Part shown: positions 33,977 through 42,670 of the stretch, piece by piece
Layout: each line of letters opens with the position of its first letter
How positions within the stretch are numbered: position 1 is the first letter of the stretch
Assembly (NCBI GenBank): GCA_963751955.1
Contig: CAVVWM010000011.1
Span: forward strand, 372,001-436,000
Direction: 5' to 3'
Origin: JABDIY01 sp963751955
Lineage (GTDB): Bacteria; Actinomycetota; Acidimicrobiia; Acidimicrobiales; SZUA-35
Length of the DNA stretch: 64,000 nt
Position numbers and translations under genes: made by a program
The notes under the pieces: model-generated
Told to the model about the DNA's origin: nothing
Databases searched by the model: none
What the model saw: only the letters and a program-made list of their open reading frames with translations

Positions 33977-34700
33977 CACCGCCCAGTTTCTTGTTGAGCT
34001 CACGCAGAGCGCCCAGCTCGGTGTTGTCGCCTCGAAACTCCCCCAGAATCGTCCATGCAATAACCCCCACGGACAGGATGAGAAAGTAAACGCGATTCTC
34101 GGCGATGAAGTCCACCACACCACTGATAGGGGACTCGAAGCGCACCCCGAACCGGTTGATCAGCAAGAGGCGGACAAGGGTGCCGGTGCAGTTGGCCAGG
34201 ATGAAGGTCCGAGCCTTCATATGGATACCGCCAGCGATTATGCAGACCACGTTGTTTGGGGCCAGAAAGACAATCGGAACCGCGAAGCGCCGAAAATACG
34301 ACTCCATCTGCCGTATGTAGGGCCCGTAGGTGCGGCTTCTGCGTTCCAGCCACGCGAATGCTTGGTCCCCGAAGTGGAGACCAATCAGGTAGTTGAATGG
34401 GTCCGACGCCACCAGCCGGAAGAACCCGATGGCGAAGAACCAAGCATCGCTCATCTGATTGCTAACCAGAATCAGATTGGGATTGGACGGGTTGAGGGCG
34501 ATCAATGCGCGGGGGTTGTTGTCCACCAATTGTGGAGCCAAAGCGGATCCGCCCCAAGCGGTGAACAGTGAAATCGCAGCAATCAGAATCGAGAGACGGA
34601 GCAACCATGTTGGCAGATTGGGTCGATCGGCAACTTCGGCGTACGGGTCCAGCGCGGTCACTGGTACACCCGTGGGCCGTGCGCCCGATTCGTCATTCAA
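33960..34700 (-). CDS. DedA/VTT-like membrane protein
   Basis: A 246-residue membrane protein. A first helix is followed by a periplasmic stretch, then FFAIGFFRLVASDPFNYLIG, a long polar loop (ERRSRTYGPYIRQMESYFRR), AVPIVFLAPNNVVCIIAGG with KARTFILANCTG, and a terminal helix. The order of a basic loop, an F/APNN re-entrant segment and G-x-x-x-M resembles SNARE-associated/DedA (VTT) proteins, which are implicated in lipid scrambling. The family's glycine-rich motif is only partly matched, so this is a moderate call. Coupled to the nucleoside hydrolase by a four-base overlap. Confidence 0.65.
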   Translation of the reverse strand: MNDESGARPTGVPVTALDPYAEVADRPNLPTWLLRLSILIAAISLFTAWGGSALAPQLVDNNPRALIALNPSNPNLILVSNQMSDAWFFAIGFFRLVASDPFNYLIGLHFGDQAFAWLERRSRTYGPYIRQMESYFRRFAVPIVFLAPNNVVCIIAGGIHMKARTFILANCTGTLVRLLLINRFGVRFESPISGVVDFIAENRVYFLILSVGVIAWTILGEFRGDNTELGALRELNKKLGGDEDVD

Positions 34701-35719
34701 GCATTGTACGGGCCTGGCCTGTTCGCTGTTGGGTCGGCGCCGGATGAACCGGGCTCGGAAGAGATGGAGAGCTGTCGCGCGAGCGTCGCCAGACGCTCGA
34801 GGACCAATGTGAACAGAGCATCCGCCTCAACCTCATGTATCCAAAGGCAATTGGGAGCTTTCCCGGTTGCCCCCCAGTAGTCGACGACAGTCATGCCCAT
34901 CGTGAGGTCCGAGCCGGTCTCCACCTGTACGAAGACGTCCTTGCCTGTGAAGAGCTCGGGCCTCACTAGGTAAGCGATAGCGGCCGGGTCATGAACCGGC
35001 CCACCGAAGTCCCCGTACCGTTCGATATCGAATTTCTGGTAGAAGTCGAGCATGGCGGACACTTTGTCGGAAAGATCCCCTCCGATGGCCTTGATGTCGG
35101 CGATCCACTCTCTCGTCATCAGCGCCTTGTGGGTGACGTCGAGCGGCATCGTCACGATCGGCACACCGCTGCGATACACAACATCGGCGGCATGTGGATC
35201 GACGTAGATATTGAACTCGGCTGCCGGCGTGACGTTGCCGCCTACGAAGTATCCGCCGCCCATGTTCACGATCTCCCTGATCTTTGGAGCGATCTGCGGC
35301 TCCCTGATCATTGCCATCGCGATATTCGTCAGCGGGCCGACCGGGCACAGAGTAATGGAATGATCCTCAGCGGCGAGCAGGGTCTCGATCAGCCAGTCCA
35401 CGGCATGCTGATCTTGCACGGGCATGGTTGGCTCGTCCCAGTCGGGTCCGTCGAGCCCGGATGGACCATGGACGTGCTCTGCGGTCACGAGGGGTCGGAC
35501 CATCGGTCGATCGCAGCCGGCGAAGATCGGCATATCGGTGCGTCCAGCCAGTTCGCAAACGATTCGAGCGTTCCGCACAACCGCCCGCAGGCGAGTGTTC
35601 CCGGCCACACAAGTGATCCCCAAGACGTTCAGTTCGGGCGAGGCCAAAGCGAGAAGGATGGCCATCGCATCGTCCTGACCAGGGTCGGTGTCGATGATCA
35701 CTGCTCTGGGCTCGGACAC
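34697..35719 (-). CDS. Inosine-uridine preferring nucleoside hydrolase
   Basis: Hydrolyses the N-glycosidic bond of nucleosides to base and ribose. The 340-residue protein begins with the calcium-binding signature AVIIDTDPGQDDAMAILLAL (D-x-D-x3-D-D). It has TCVAGNTRLRAVVRNA and ITLCPVGPLTNIAMAMI, followed by the family's NMGGGYFVGGNVTPAAEFNI segment with the N-x-x-D ligands. A divergent dapB lies on its 5' side and a ribokinase gene about 1 kb beyond, so ribose released here could be phosphorylated locally (inference). Base specificity cannot be read from the sequence. Confidence 0.92.
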   Translation of the reverse strand: MSEPRAVIIDTDPGQDDAMAILLALASPELNVLGITCVAGNTRLRAVVRNARIVCELAGRTDMPIFAGCDRPMVRPLVTAEHVHGPSGLDGPDWDEPTMPVQDQHAVDWLIETLLAAEDHSITLCPVGPLTNIAMAMIREPQIAPKIREIVNMGGGYFVGGNVTPAAEFNIYVDPHAADVVYRSGVPIVTMPLDVTHKALMTREWIADIKAIGGDLSDKVSAMLDFYQKFDIERYGDFGGPVHDPAAIAYLVRPELFTGKDVFVQVETGSDLTMGMTVVDYWGATGKAPNCLWIHEVEADALFTLVLERLATLARQLSISSEPGSSGADPTANRPGPYNA

Positions 35720-35827
35720 GCGTTGACCTCCTGAGAAAACTGCGACTCCATCGCAGCCTAACCAGCCGATCCTCCCCGGCTGAATAGGCCACCAGCGGGA
35801 TCATCATCAATACCGTAAGATTCCGAC

Positions 35828-36619
35828 ATGAGCATTCGAGTCGGTGTTTTCGGGGCAGGTGGACGCATGGGAGCAACGGTATGCAAGGCCGTAGCCGCCG
35901 ACCCTGAGCTCGAATTGGTCGCCGCTGTAGATCCCGGCCACGACGGGTTGGCTGCGCGCACCGTGATCGGAGTCAACGCCGCAACCTTCGATGTTTCCGG
36001 AAGTCCCTGGGCGATGACCCAAGCTCTTGTGGACGTGGCAATCGACTTCACCGCTCCGGACGCGGCACGCGACAACATCACGTTCTGTGCAGCGAACGGC
36101 ATTCATGCCGTCGTCGGTACCTCAGGATTCACCGAATCCGAGTTTGAGTCAATTGGCCAGCAGTTCACGAGTTCAAATTGCCTGATCGCACCAAACTTCG
36201 CAATCGGTGCGGTCCTGATGATGCGGTTTGCGGAGATGGCAGCGCCATTCTTCGAGACCGCCGAGATCATCGAATACCACCACAACAGCAAGATCGACGC
36301 TCCCAGCGGGACGGCGGTGAATACCGCGGAGCGTCTGGCTGCTGCCAGCTCAGCCTGGGCAGCCGACCCTACTGAAACCGAAACTATCCCCGGTGGGCGA
36401 GGGGCGAGGGGGCCGGCGAACATCCCGATTCACTCGGTGCGGATGGTTGGCATGGTGGCCCATCAAGAGGTGGTGTTGGGCACCACCGGACAGAGCCTGG
36501 TGATCCGCCACGACACGACCGACCGCACGAGTTTCATGCCCGGAGTGATGTTGGCAGCCAAACGCATCGCCGCCCTGCCTGGGCTCACCATCGGACTCGA
36601 ACCCATCCTCGACCTCTAA
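35828..36619 (+). CDS. dapB: 4-hydroxy-tetrahydrodipicolinate reductase
   Basis: NAD(P)H-dependent reductase of the diaminopimelate/lysine pathway. The protein is 263 residues. N-terminal Rossmann motif VGVFGAGGRMGATVCKAV; VVGTSGFTESEF; substrate-site NFAIGAVLMMRFAEMAAPFF; and IIEYHHNSKIDAPSGTAVNT with the catalytic His-Lys pair. C-terminal LTIGLEPILDL is typical. Transcribed divergently from the nucleoside hydrolase (108-bp gap) and convergent with rbsK. Confidence 0.96.
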   Translation: MSIRVGVFGAGGRMGATVCKAVAADPELELVAAVDPGHDGLAARTVIGVNAATFDVSGSPWAMTQALVDVAIDFTAPDAARDNITFCAANGIHAVVGTSGFTESEFESIGQQFTSSNCLIAPNFAIGAVLMMRFAEMAAPFFETAEIIEYHHNSKIDAPSGTAVNTAERLAAASSAWAADPTETETIPGGRGARGPANIPIHSVRMVGMVAHQEVVLGTTGQSLVIRHDTTDRTSFMPGVMLAAKRIAALPGLTIGLEPILDL

Positions 36620-36683
36620 CCCCCAGATTCGTATGATGCCACGCGTGAATGTCTACAGCCCGTGGACTTGTGGCTATCTGCAG

Positions 36684-37541
36684 TCATTTGGAACCAAGGA
36701 CAGCGCGCACGTCCTCGGGTAATGGTTGGCTCCGCCAGGCTCGTGCGCCGACATGTCGGACCACCGCCGACGCGACCGCGTTGGCCCGGTACCCGGCGTC
36801 CTCCAATTCGGCGCCGTCGGCCAGGGACGCTGCGAGCACTCCACAAAACGCATCTCCTGCGCCAGTCGTGTCAACGACCTCTATGGCAGGCAGAGCTTGA
36901 ATCGTCACGGCGTGAGACCCCGGCTGCTCAATGCGCACACCGTCGGCTCCAAGCGTGGTGATCTGGGTTGGGGCTGAAACCACCTCCGCCTCGATCTCGT
37001 TGACGATGAGAACAAACTGTCCATCCATGACCTCCGAAGGCAGGGGTCGAGCTGGAGCAGCATTCACCAGGACCGTCATCCCTCGTTTCCGGCCCTCAAT
37101 GACGGCCGCCACCATCGCCTCGTCCCCCACCTCTGCGCTGATGAGAAGCACACCCCCCGTGATGCCATCGAAGCCGCGAGTCACTTCCGCTGCTCGCAGT
37201 TCGTGGTTGGCCCCTGAGGCCACCATGATCTGGTTCTCCCCACCGCCCACGAGGACCGCAGCTCGACCGGTCGGCTCGAGTCCAATCCCGACGGCCGAGC
37301 AGTCAACCCCCAACGCTTCGAGATCGGCTCGCTGTTTCAGTCCGTCAGGATCGGGACCAACCATGCCGATCATCCGCACTGGCTGGCCCCGAAACGCTGC
37401 GGCAACCGCTTGGTTGGCTCCTTTGCCTCCCCCCTGCTGTTGATAGCGGGCTCCGGTCACCGTCTCGCCCGAGACCGGAAGAAAAGCAGCCTCGTAGATG
37501 TCGTCCACATTGATCGACCCGACGACCACAATCACTGGCAT
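36684..37541 (-). CDS. rbsK: Ribokinase (PfkB family)
   Basis: Phosphorylates D-ribose to ribose-5-phosphate. The protein is 285 residues. PfkB signature 1 is VVVGSINVDDIYEAAFLPVS with YQQQGGGKGANQAVAAA, the ribose-binding GGKGAN loop. Signature 2 is VEVVDTTGAGDAFCGVLAAS, with the catalytic aspartate in GAGD. The GGKGANQA sequence is typical of ribokinases rather than other PfkB kinases. No ribose transporter is adjacent. Function as ribokinase is likely; other pentose or nucleoside substrates are possible. Confidence 0.88.
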   Translation of the reverse strand: MPVIVVVGSINVDDIYEAAFLPVSGETVTGARYQQQGGGKGANQAVAAAFRGQPVRMIGMVGPDPDGLKQRADLEALGVDCSAVGIGLEPTGRAAVLVGGGENQIMVASGANHELRAAEVTRGFDGITGGVLLISAEVGDEAMVAAVIEGRKRGMTVLVNAAPARPLPSEVMDGQFVLIVNEIEAEVVSAPTQITTLGADGVRIEQPGSHAVTIQALPAIEVVDTTGAGDAFCGVLAASLADGAELEDAGYRANAVASAVVRHVGARAWRSQPLPEDVRAVLGSK

Positions 37542-37643
37542 CCACTGAAATTACTGCTGAAGGCGACGCTGTAGGTCACCCTCGACAAAGATTTGAACCG
37601 AATCTCGTCTCGGGCAGAGCTATGAAGGCTTTGTCACAAAACC

Positions 37644-37677
37644 CCAGACGGAGGAACCCGCAGGCTCCTCCGTCTGG
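37644..37677 (-). terminator. Intrinsic terminator downstream of pnp
   Basis: A perfect 12-bp stem (CCAGACGGAGGA / TCCTCCGTCTGG) with a ten-base loop lies about 95 bp beyond the pnp stop. It is followed on the minus strand by GGGTTTTGT, a U-rich run, and ends the rpsO-pnp transcript before rbsK. Confidence 0.88.
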
Positions 37678-37771
37678 TTCGTGATTCAAAATGTCCGCTG
37701 ATGCTTACATTTCTCCAACTTGTCTGCCAGGAGTTACGCCAGGCGCAACGTGCAGCAGAAACTTGACTGGA

Positions 37772-40210
37772 CTAGCGCCGGTTGTTGCGGCCCCCGCCTC
37801 GGTTAGTGCCGGCTCGGCCACCACGACCACGGCCACGGTTGCCGCCACCGTCGCTGAGTTCAGCGCCCTGGGGTCCGAGATCACCGAACTCGTCACCGAC
37901 AGCTGTTTCGAAGTCGTCCTCGAAGGACATCGAAACCGAGGCTGAATCTGAGCCTTCGTCATCACTGCCGGAATCGGATACCGAAGCAGCAGCCTTTTCA
38001 GCCCGCTTCTGCCCAGCACCGCCGGAGCCGCCGGCATCGCCGGCCATCCGGAGAGAAACCTTGCCGTTGGGATCGATGTCCTCGACCACAACGTCGACAC
38101 TCTGACCAAGCTCCAGTACGTCTTCCACGCGATCAATGCGCTTGCCGCCACCGATCTTGGAGATGTGCAGCAGCCCGTCGCGTCCGGGCAGGATGTTCAC
38201 GAACGCACCAAACTTGGTGATGTTCACAACCTTGCCGGGGTAGGTCGCGCCAACTTCGGCGGTGGGAGGGTCGAGAATCAGCTTGATCTGACGTTCCGCC
38301 TCGGCCACGATGCCTTTGTCGGTGGAAGCGATCGAAACCGTTCCGACCATGCCATCGTCGTCGACACTGATGTCGGCTCCGGTTTCGGCCTGAATGCTGT
38401 TGATGACTTTGCCCTTCGGTCCGATGACTTCGCCGATCTTGTCGATCGGAATCTCGAAGGAGATTATCTTCGGGGCGTACTCGGTGACATCGGCACGAGG
38501 CGCTGCGATCGCTCCCGCCATCACCTCGAGAATGGCGAGACGAGCTTCCTTCGCCTGATTCAGCGCGGCGGCCAGCACATCGCTGGGGATGCCGTCGATC
38601 TTGGTGTCGAGCTGGAGGGCGGTGACGAACTCGGACGTTCCGGCCACCTTGAAGTCCATGTCGCCAAAGGCGTCTTCGGCTCCGAGGATGTCGGTGAGGG
38701 TGGTGTACTTGCCTTCGGCATATACGAGGCCCATGGCAATGCCGGCCACGGGGGCCTTGATCGGAACACCGGCGTCCATCAACGACAGACTGGATCCGCA
38801 TACCGACGCCATTGAGGTGGAGCCGTTGGAGGCGAGCACGTCGGAGACCAAACGAAGGGTGTATGGAAATTCCTCCTGCGACGGGATAACCGGCACGAGG
38901 GCACGCTCGGCGAGAAGACCGTGGCCAATCTCACGACGTTTTGGACCCCGCATGAAACCAGTTTCTCCAGTGGAGAATGGTGGAAAATTGTAGTGGTGCA
39001 TGTACTTCTTGCGGAGCAGCGGATCGATACCGTCGATCATCTGATCCATGCGTCCCATGCCCAAAGTGGTGACGTTCAGAACCTGAGTTTCACCACGCTG
39101 GAACAATCCGGAGCCATGAACCCTGGGAAGAACGCCAACCTCAGCCGAAAGCGGCCGGAGGTCGGAAGGTCCACGACCGTCGATACGGGCGCCCTCGTTC
39201 ACGATGCGGCTACGAACAACCTGCTTGGAGAGGGCTCGGACTGCGGCCGTGAGCTGCTTCTTTGCGATGGGGTTGCCATCTTCGAAGCGGGGCAGAAGCT
39301 CGGCCAGCGTGTCGTCACGAAGTGCGGACTCGGCGTCACCACGGACGGCTTTGTCGGCGGTGCTCTGAACCTCGACCATCCGGGTGCCGGCAAATTCCTG
39401 CACAGCGTCCATCTGCTCGGGGGTGTAGTCGGCCTGCGAATCGAACTCGAAGAAGTCCTTGCGACCACCGGAGACTTCCACCAGCTGGTTCTGGAGAGCG
39501 ATCGCTTCCTTGATGTACTGCTCAGATTCCGACAGAGCCGTTGCGAGGGCGGCCTCGTCGACCTTGGGGGCGCCGTTCTGAACATTGTTCCAAGTGGTTT
39601 CGGTGCCACCGGCTTCGACCATCATGACGGCGATGTCACCATTGTCGAGCTGGCGGCCAGCGACCACGATTTCGAATGAGCTCGCGTCGCCTTCTTGGTA
39701 GGTGGGGTGGGGCAGCCATTCGCCGTCGGTGGTGTAGGCCAGACGAACGGCGCCGATTGGGCCGTCGAAGGGAACGTCGGACACCATGAGCGCTGCAGAA
39801 GCGGCATTGATGGCGAGAACGTCGTAGGGGTTGGCCTGATCAGCCGATTGAACGGTGACCACCACATGGACTTCGTTGCGGAAGTCGGACGGGAACGATG
39901 GGCGCAACGGCCGATCGATCAGGCGGCAGGTGAGGGTAGCGTGGTCCGACGCGCGGGCCTCCCGGCGAAAGAACGAGCCGGGGATCTTGCCGGCCGCATA
40001 GGACCGTTCTTCAACGTCGACGGTGAGGGGAAAGAAATCGATTCCGTCACGAACCCGGCGGGCTCCGGTTGCGGCTACCAGGATCTGGGTGTCACCCATG
40101 CGGGCTACCACCGAACCACTGGCAAGCCCAGCCATCTTGCCTGTTTCCAGGCTCATTTCTGGACCGTCACCTGCGGTGACGGATCCACTTACGTATACAG
40201 CATCAGTCAT
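37772..40210 (-). CDS. pnp: Polyribonucleotide nucleotidyltransferase (PNPase)
   Basis: Phosphorolytic 3'-5' exoribonuclease, also a polyadenylation-like enzyme in actinobacteria. The protein is 812 residues. Two RNase PH domains surround a helical linker; the second holds FQRGETQVLNVTTLGMGRMD and FPPFSTGETGFMRGPKRREI. A KH domain (IPIDKIGEVIGPKGKVINSI) and an S1 domain (YPGKVVNITKFGAFVNILPG) follow. The tail beyond the S1 domain is unusually long, about 100 residues: acidic Ser/Asp-rich, then Arg/Gly repeats (GGNRGRGRGGRAGTNRGGGR), a likely RNA-binding extension. AAAAAGGAGCATCT precedes the ATG. Downstream of rpsO. Confidence 0.96.
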   Translation of the reverse strand: MTDAVYVSGSVTAGDGPEMSLETGKMAGLASGSVVARMGDTQILVAATGARRVRDGIDFFPLTVDVEERSYAAGKIPGSFFRREARASDHATLTCRLIDRPLRPSFPSDFRNEVHVVVTVQSADQANPYDVLAINAASAALMVSDVPFDGPIGAVRLAYTTDGEWLPHPTYQEGDASSFEIVVAGRQLDNGDIAVMMVEAGGTETTWNNVQNGAPKVDEAALATALSESEQYIKEAIALQNQLVEVSGGRKDFFEFDSQADYTPEQMDAVQEFAGTRMVEVQSTADKAVRGDAESALRDDTLAELLPRFEDGNPIAKKQLTAAVRALSKQVVRSRIVNEGARIDGRGPSDLRPLSAEVGVLPRVHGSGLFQRGETQVLNVTTLGMGRMDQMIDGIDPLLRKKYMHHYNFPPFSTGETGFMRGPKRREIGHGLLAERALVPVIPSQEEFPYTLRLVSDVLASNGSTSMASVCGSSLSLMDAGVPIKAPVAGIAMGLVYAEGKYTTLTDILGAEDAFGDMDFKVAGTSEFVTALQLDTKIDGIPSDVLAAALNQAKEARLAILEVMAGAIAAPRADVTEYAPKIISFEIPIDKIGEVIGPKGKVINSIQAETGADISVDDDGMVGTVSIASTDKGIVAEAERQIKLILDPPTAEVGATYPGKVVNITKFGAFVNILPGRDGLLHISKIGGGKRIDRVEDVLELGQSVDVVVEDIDPNGKVSLRMAGDAGGSGGAGQKRAEKAAASVSDSGSDDEGSDSASVSMSFEDDFETAVGDEFGDLGPQGAELSDGGGNRGRGRGGRAGTNRGGGRNNRR

Positions 40211-40640
40211 AGATGCTCCTTTTTCTGAATTGGATTATGGCGCGCCAGCGACCCTCGCTGGAGCTAAGCGGCGCAGCCAGATCCCAGATTGCAACTACCG
40301 AGCGAGCCCCTGTCGTGGAGCAGATTCCGTGGAAGGAACCTCTTGCTAACCACAGCTGATGCTGTGAGTGGCAGCTCGGGAGCCAGAAACCAGGCTCTGC
40401 CTTTTGCCGCGACGGTTAACCCGTCGGCATCATTGTAGGCACAGTGAGGACCGAAACCGCCGACCCCACCAACTCCGAACGTGCGAAGCGCCCCAGCGCC
40501 GCCGAACGACAGGCACGAGCGCAGGCGAGCGAAGTCACAGCTGCGGAGGGACGGAGCAGCACCAACCGCTCGAGCCAGATAGCGAAGCGCTCGGAGCGAC
40601 CCGAAGCGAGGCACGAGCGCAGGCGAGCGAAGTCAACAGC
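40211..40640. repeat. rpsO-pnp intergenic region: pnp leader hairpin and two copies of a GC-rich repeat
   Basis: About 430 bp without a gene. Next to pnp, CCAGCGA/TCGCTGG (40245-40261) forms a seven-bp stem in the pnp leader, about 35 bp before the start codon, where PNPase autoregulation commonly acts. Nearer rpsO, an identical 27-bp segment (AGGCACGAGCGCAGGCGAGC then GAAGTCA) occurs at 40511-40537 and 40609-40635. The second copy is preceded by CGGAGCGACCCGAAGCGAGG, which is related to repeats at 55.9 and 62.6 kb. These are intergenic interspersed repeats. Confidence 0.75.
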
Positions 40641-40919
40641 TTAGCGACGAAGACCGAGTTCGGCGATGAGAGAGCGATAACGCTCCACGTCGATGCTGCG
40701 GAGGTAGTCGAGCAAGCGACGGCGCCGACCAACGAGCATGAGCAGACCACGACGGCTGTGGTGATCCTTTTTGTGCACTGCCAGATGGTCGGTGAGGTGC
40801 CGGATCCGATCTGTGAGCAGCGCGATCTGCACCTCGGGGGATCCGGTGTCTCCATCGCCACGGGCGAACTTCGACATGGTGTCGGCCTTGGGAGGCAGAT
40901 TGGCGGCTGGTTTGCTCAT
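40641..40919 (-). CDS. rpsO: 30S ribosomal protein S15
   Basis: Primary 16S rRNA-binding protein of the small-subunit platform. The start is the ATG after AGGAGATCCACC, giving MSKPAANLPPKADTM (92 residues). Conserved S15 features: DTGSPEVQIALLTDRIRHLT, HKKDHHSRRGLLMLVGRRRR and LLDYLRSIDVERYRSLIAEL. The N-terminus is a few residues longer than the ~89 usual. The 150-bp leader contains small inverted repeats (for example CCAC...GTGG near 40970) that might serve S15 autoregulation; this is unproven. Forms the classic rpsO-pnp pair. Confidence 0.97.
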   Translation of the reverse strand: MSKPAANLPPKADTMSKFARGDGDTGSPEVQIALLTDRIRHLTDHLAVHKKDHHSRRGLLMLVGRRRRLLDYLRSIDVERYRSLIAELGLRR

Positions 40920-41072
40920 GGTGGATCTCCTGAGTTGGATCGTGTAGAAGGTGGCCCTTTGGTCCAGCCATTCCACGGAAAACCCAGTGGAACAGCAGCC
41001 TCAAAGGCTACCAGCGCGGCAGTCCGTCGCGGTAGCGGCTCGTTCGGTTGTGGAGGGCTCTTCGGCCAGTCC

Positions 41073-41360
41073 TCAGATGCCTTCTACGAGCAGCAGATCA
41101 GTGTGCGCAGCCGTCTCCCGAACCGCTCGGGCTGCGGTGTACTGGTCGGACTCATAGAAGCGGCGCGCCGAGTCTAGGTCCTCGAACTCGATCAGGATCA
41201 CGAGGCCACGCAGATCTCCCTCACGGTGATCTGGCGAAGGATTCCTCACGAGAATCCGTCCGCCATAGTCGCCGATCACCGGACCCGACAGTTCCTTGAA
41301 CTTCTCGAAGGCGTCTTTGTCGTGAACCCTGATGTGTGCGATGAGATAACCCTTGGACAT
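41073..41360 (-). CDS. DUF1330-like small protein
   Basis: A 95-residue protein with ATG start following GAGAGGAATAGCTC. The ferredoxin-like dimeric alpha/beta-barrel pattern is clear: GYLIAHIRVHDKDAFEKFKE, a central GGRILVRNPSPDHREGDLRG, VILIEFEDLDSARRFYESD, then YTAARAVRETAAHTDLLLVE. This matches DUF1330 proteins, whose biochemical role is unknown. It is divergent from the enolase-superfamily gene with a 110-bp gap, and upstream of rpsO on the same strand. Confidence 0.82.
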   Translation of the reverse strand: MSKGYLIAHIRVHDKDAFEKFKELSGPVIGDYGGRILVRNPSPDHREGDLRGLVILIEFEDLDSARRFYESDQYTAARAVRETAAHTDLLLVEGI

Positions 41361-41470
41361 TGAGCTATTCCTCTCTTTCTGGGCCGCGCTCACCGTGAAA
41401 GCGGTGCGCGTGGCCCTCTCAATTGAGGTTCGCGCTCGTCCTCCGCACCGTCAAGCATTACCGTTCGACG

Positions 41471-42670
41471 GTGCGAATCTCCACATTTGAAACGTTTGTC
41501 GTCGGGACTCCCCCTCCCCACCACGGGGGCCGCTACTTCATCTTTGTGAAGCTGGTGAGCGACGATGGCATCGTGGGCTACGGCGAGATCTACTGCGCAA
41601 CGTTCAATCCCCACACGGTGGCTGTAATGGCTGCCGACGTGATCGAGCGCGACGTGATCGGCACGGACCCTCGGTCGGTCGAGAAACTGTTCCGCACCGT
41701 CTATAGCCGCGGCTTCACACAACGCCCCGATGTAACGCTCATGGGTGTGTTCAGCGGGATCGAAATGGCGTGCTGGGACATGGCCGGCAAGGCCGTCGGT
41801 CTCCCGATCACCGAGATGATCGGCGGACGCGTCACCGATCGACTGCGGACCTACACCTACCTGTACCCCGCCGATCCCGACGAGGACATCTACGCCAATG
41901 ACGGCGTCTACGCCGATCCGACAGTCGCCGCCGAAACGGCAGCCCATTATGTGCAGTTGGGACACACCGCGGTGAAGCTCGACCCCATGGGCGGGTACTA
42001 CGCCAACGATCCCCGGATCCCGTCACTGGAACGACTCGATCTCGCCGAAGCCATGGTTGGTTCGATCCGGGAAGCCGTCGGGTCTGACGCCGACATCCTG
42101 TTCGGAACCCACGGCCAGTTCACCCCCGCAGGTGCTCTTCGGCTGGCGGAACGGATCGAACCATTCGAGCCACTCTGGTTCGAGGAACCGGTGCCGCCAG
42201 ACAATGGTGCGGCTGTGGCCGCTGTTGCGGCGGGCACGAGAATCCCTATCGCCGCCGGAGAACGACTCACCACGAAGTACGAGTTCGCCCCTCTTCTCGC
42301 CGCCGGCGCCATCCACATTGCCCAGCTCAACACGGCGCGTTCGGGAGGGATCCTGGAAAGCCGCAAGATAACCGCCTTGGCCGAGGCCAATCATGCCCAG
42401 ATTGCGCCACATCTCTACAACGGTCCGATCGGCGCGGCCGCCAACATTGCAGTCGCAGCTACCGCTCCCAACTTCCTGATTCTCGAGGCGATTCTCGACT
42501 TTGGCGGCTTCCACGCCGAACTGCTCACCGCACCACTCGACTGGTCGGACGGCGCAGTGACGGTGCCGACACAGCCCGGTCTCGGTGTTGGGCTAAATGA
42601 GGATGTGGCACGAGCTCACCCCTACAGCGGCGATGCGCTCCATCTCGAGATGCCGTGGCAGGATCGGTGA
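41471..42670 (+). CDS. Mandelate racemase/muconate lactonizing enzyme family protein
   Basis: A 399-residue enolase-superfamily enzyme, galactonate-dehydratase-like in layout. The capping domain is VGTPPPHHGGRYFIFVKLVS with VGYGEIYCATF. Barrel motifs: HTAVKLDPMGGYYAND (K-x-D), LWFEEPVPPDNG (second metal acid), PIAAGERLTTKYEF (third acid) and QIAPHLYNGPIG with the general-base histidine. The position usually holding the first metal-binding aspartate reads DILFGTHGQFTP, with Gly in place of Asp, so metal coordination or reaction may differ. The GTG at 41471 is chosen; an upstream in-frame start at 41423 is possible. Overlaps the next gene. Substrate probably an acid sugar, unproven. Confidence 0.82.
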   Translation: MRISTFETFVVGTPPPHHGGRYFIFVKLVSDDGIVGYGEIYCATFNPHTVAVMAADVIERDVIGTDPRSVEKLFRTVYSRGFTQRPDVTLMGVFSGIEMACWDMAGKAVGLPITEMIGGRVTDRLRTYTYLYPADPDEDIYANDGVYADPTVAAETAAHYVQLGHTAVKLDPMGGYYANDPRIPSLERLDLAEAMVGSIREAVGSDADILFGTHGQFTPAGALRLAERIEPFEPLWFEEPVPPDNGAAVAAVAAGTRIPIAAGERLTTKYEFAPLLAAGAIHIAQLNTARSGGILESRKITALAEANHAQIAPHLYNGPIGAAANIAVAATAPNFLILEAILDFGGFHAELLTAPLDWSDGAVTVPTQPGLGVGLNEDVARAHPYSGDALHLEMPWQDR

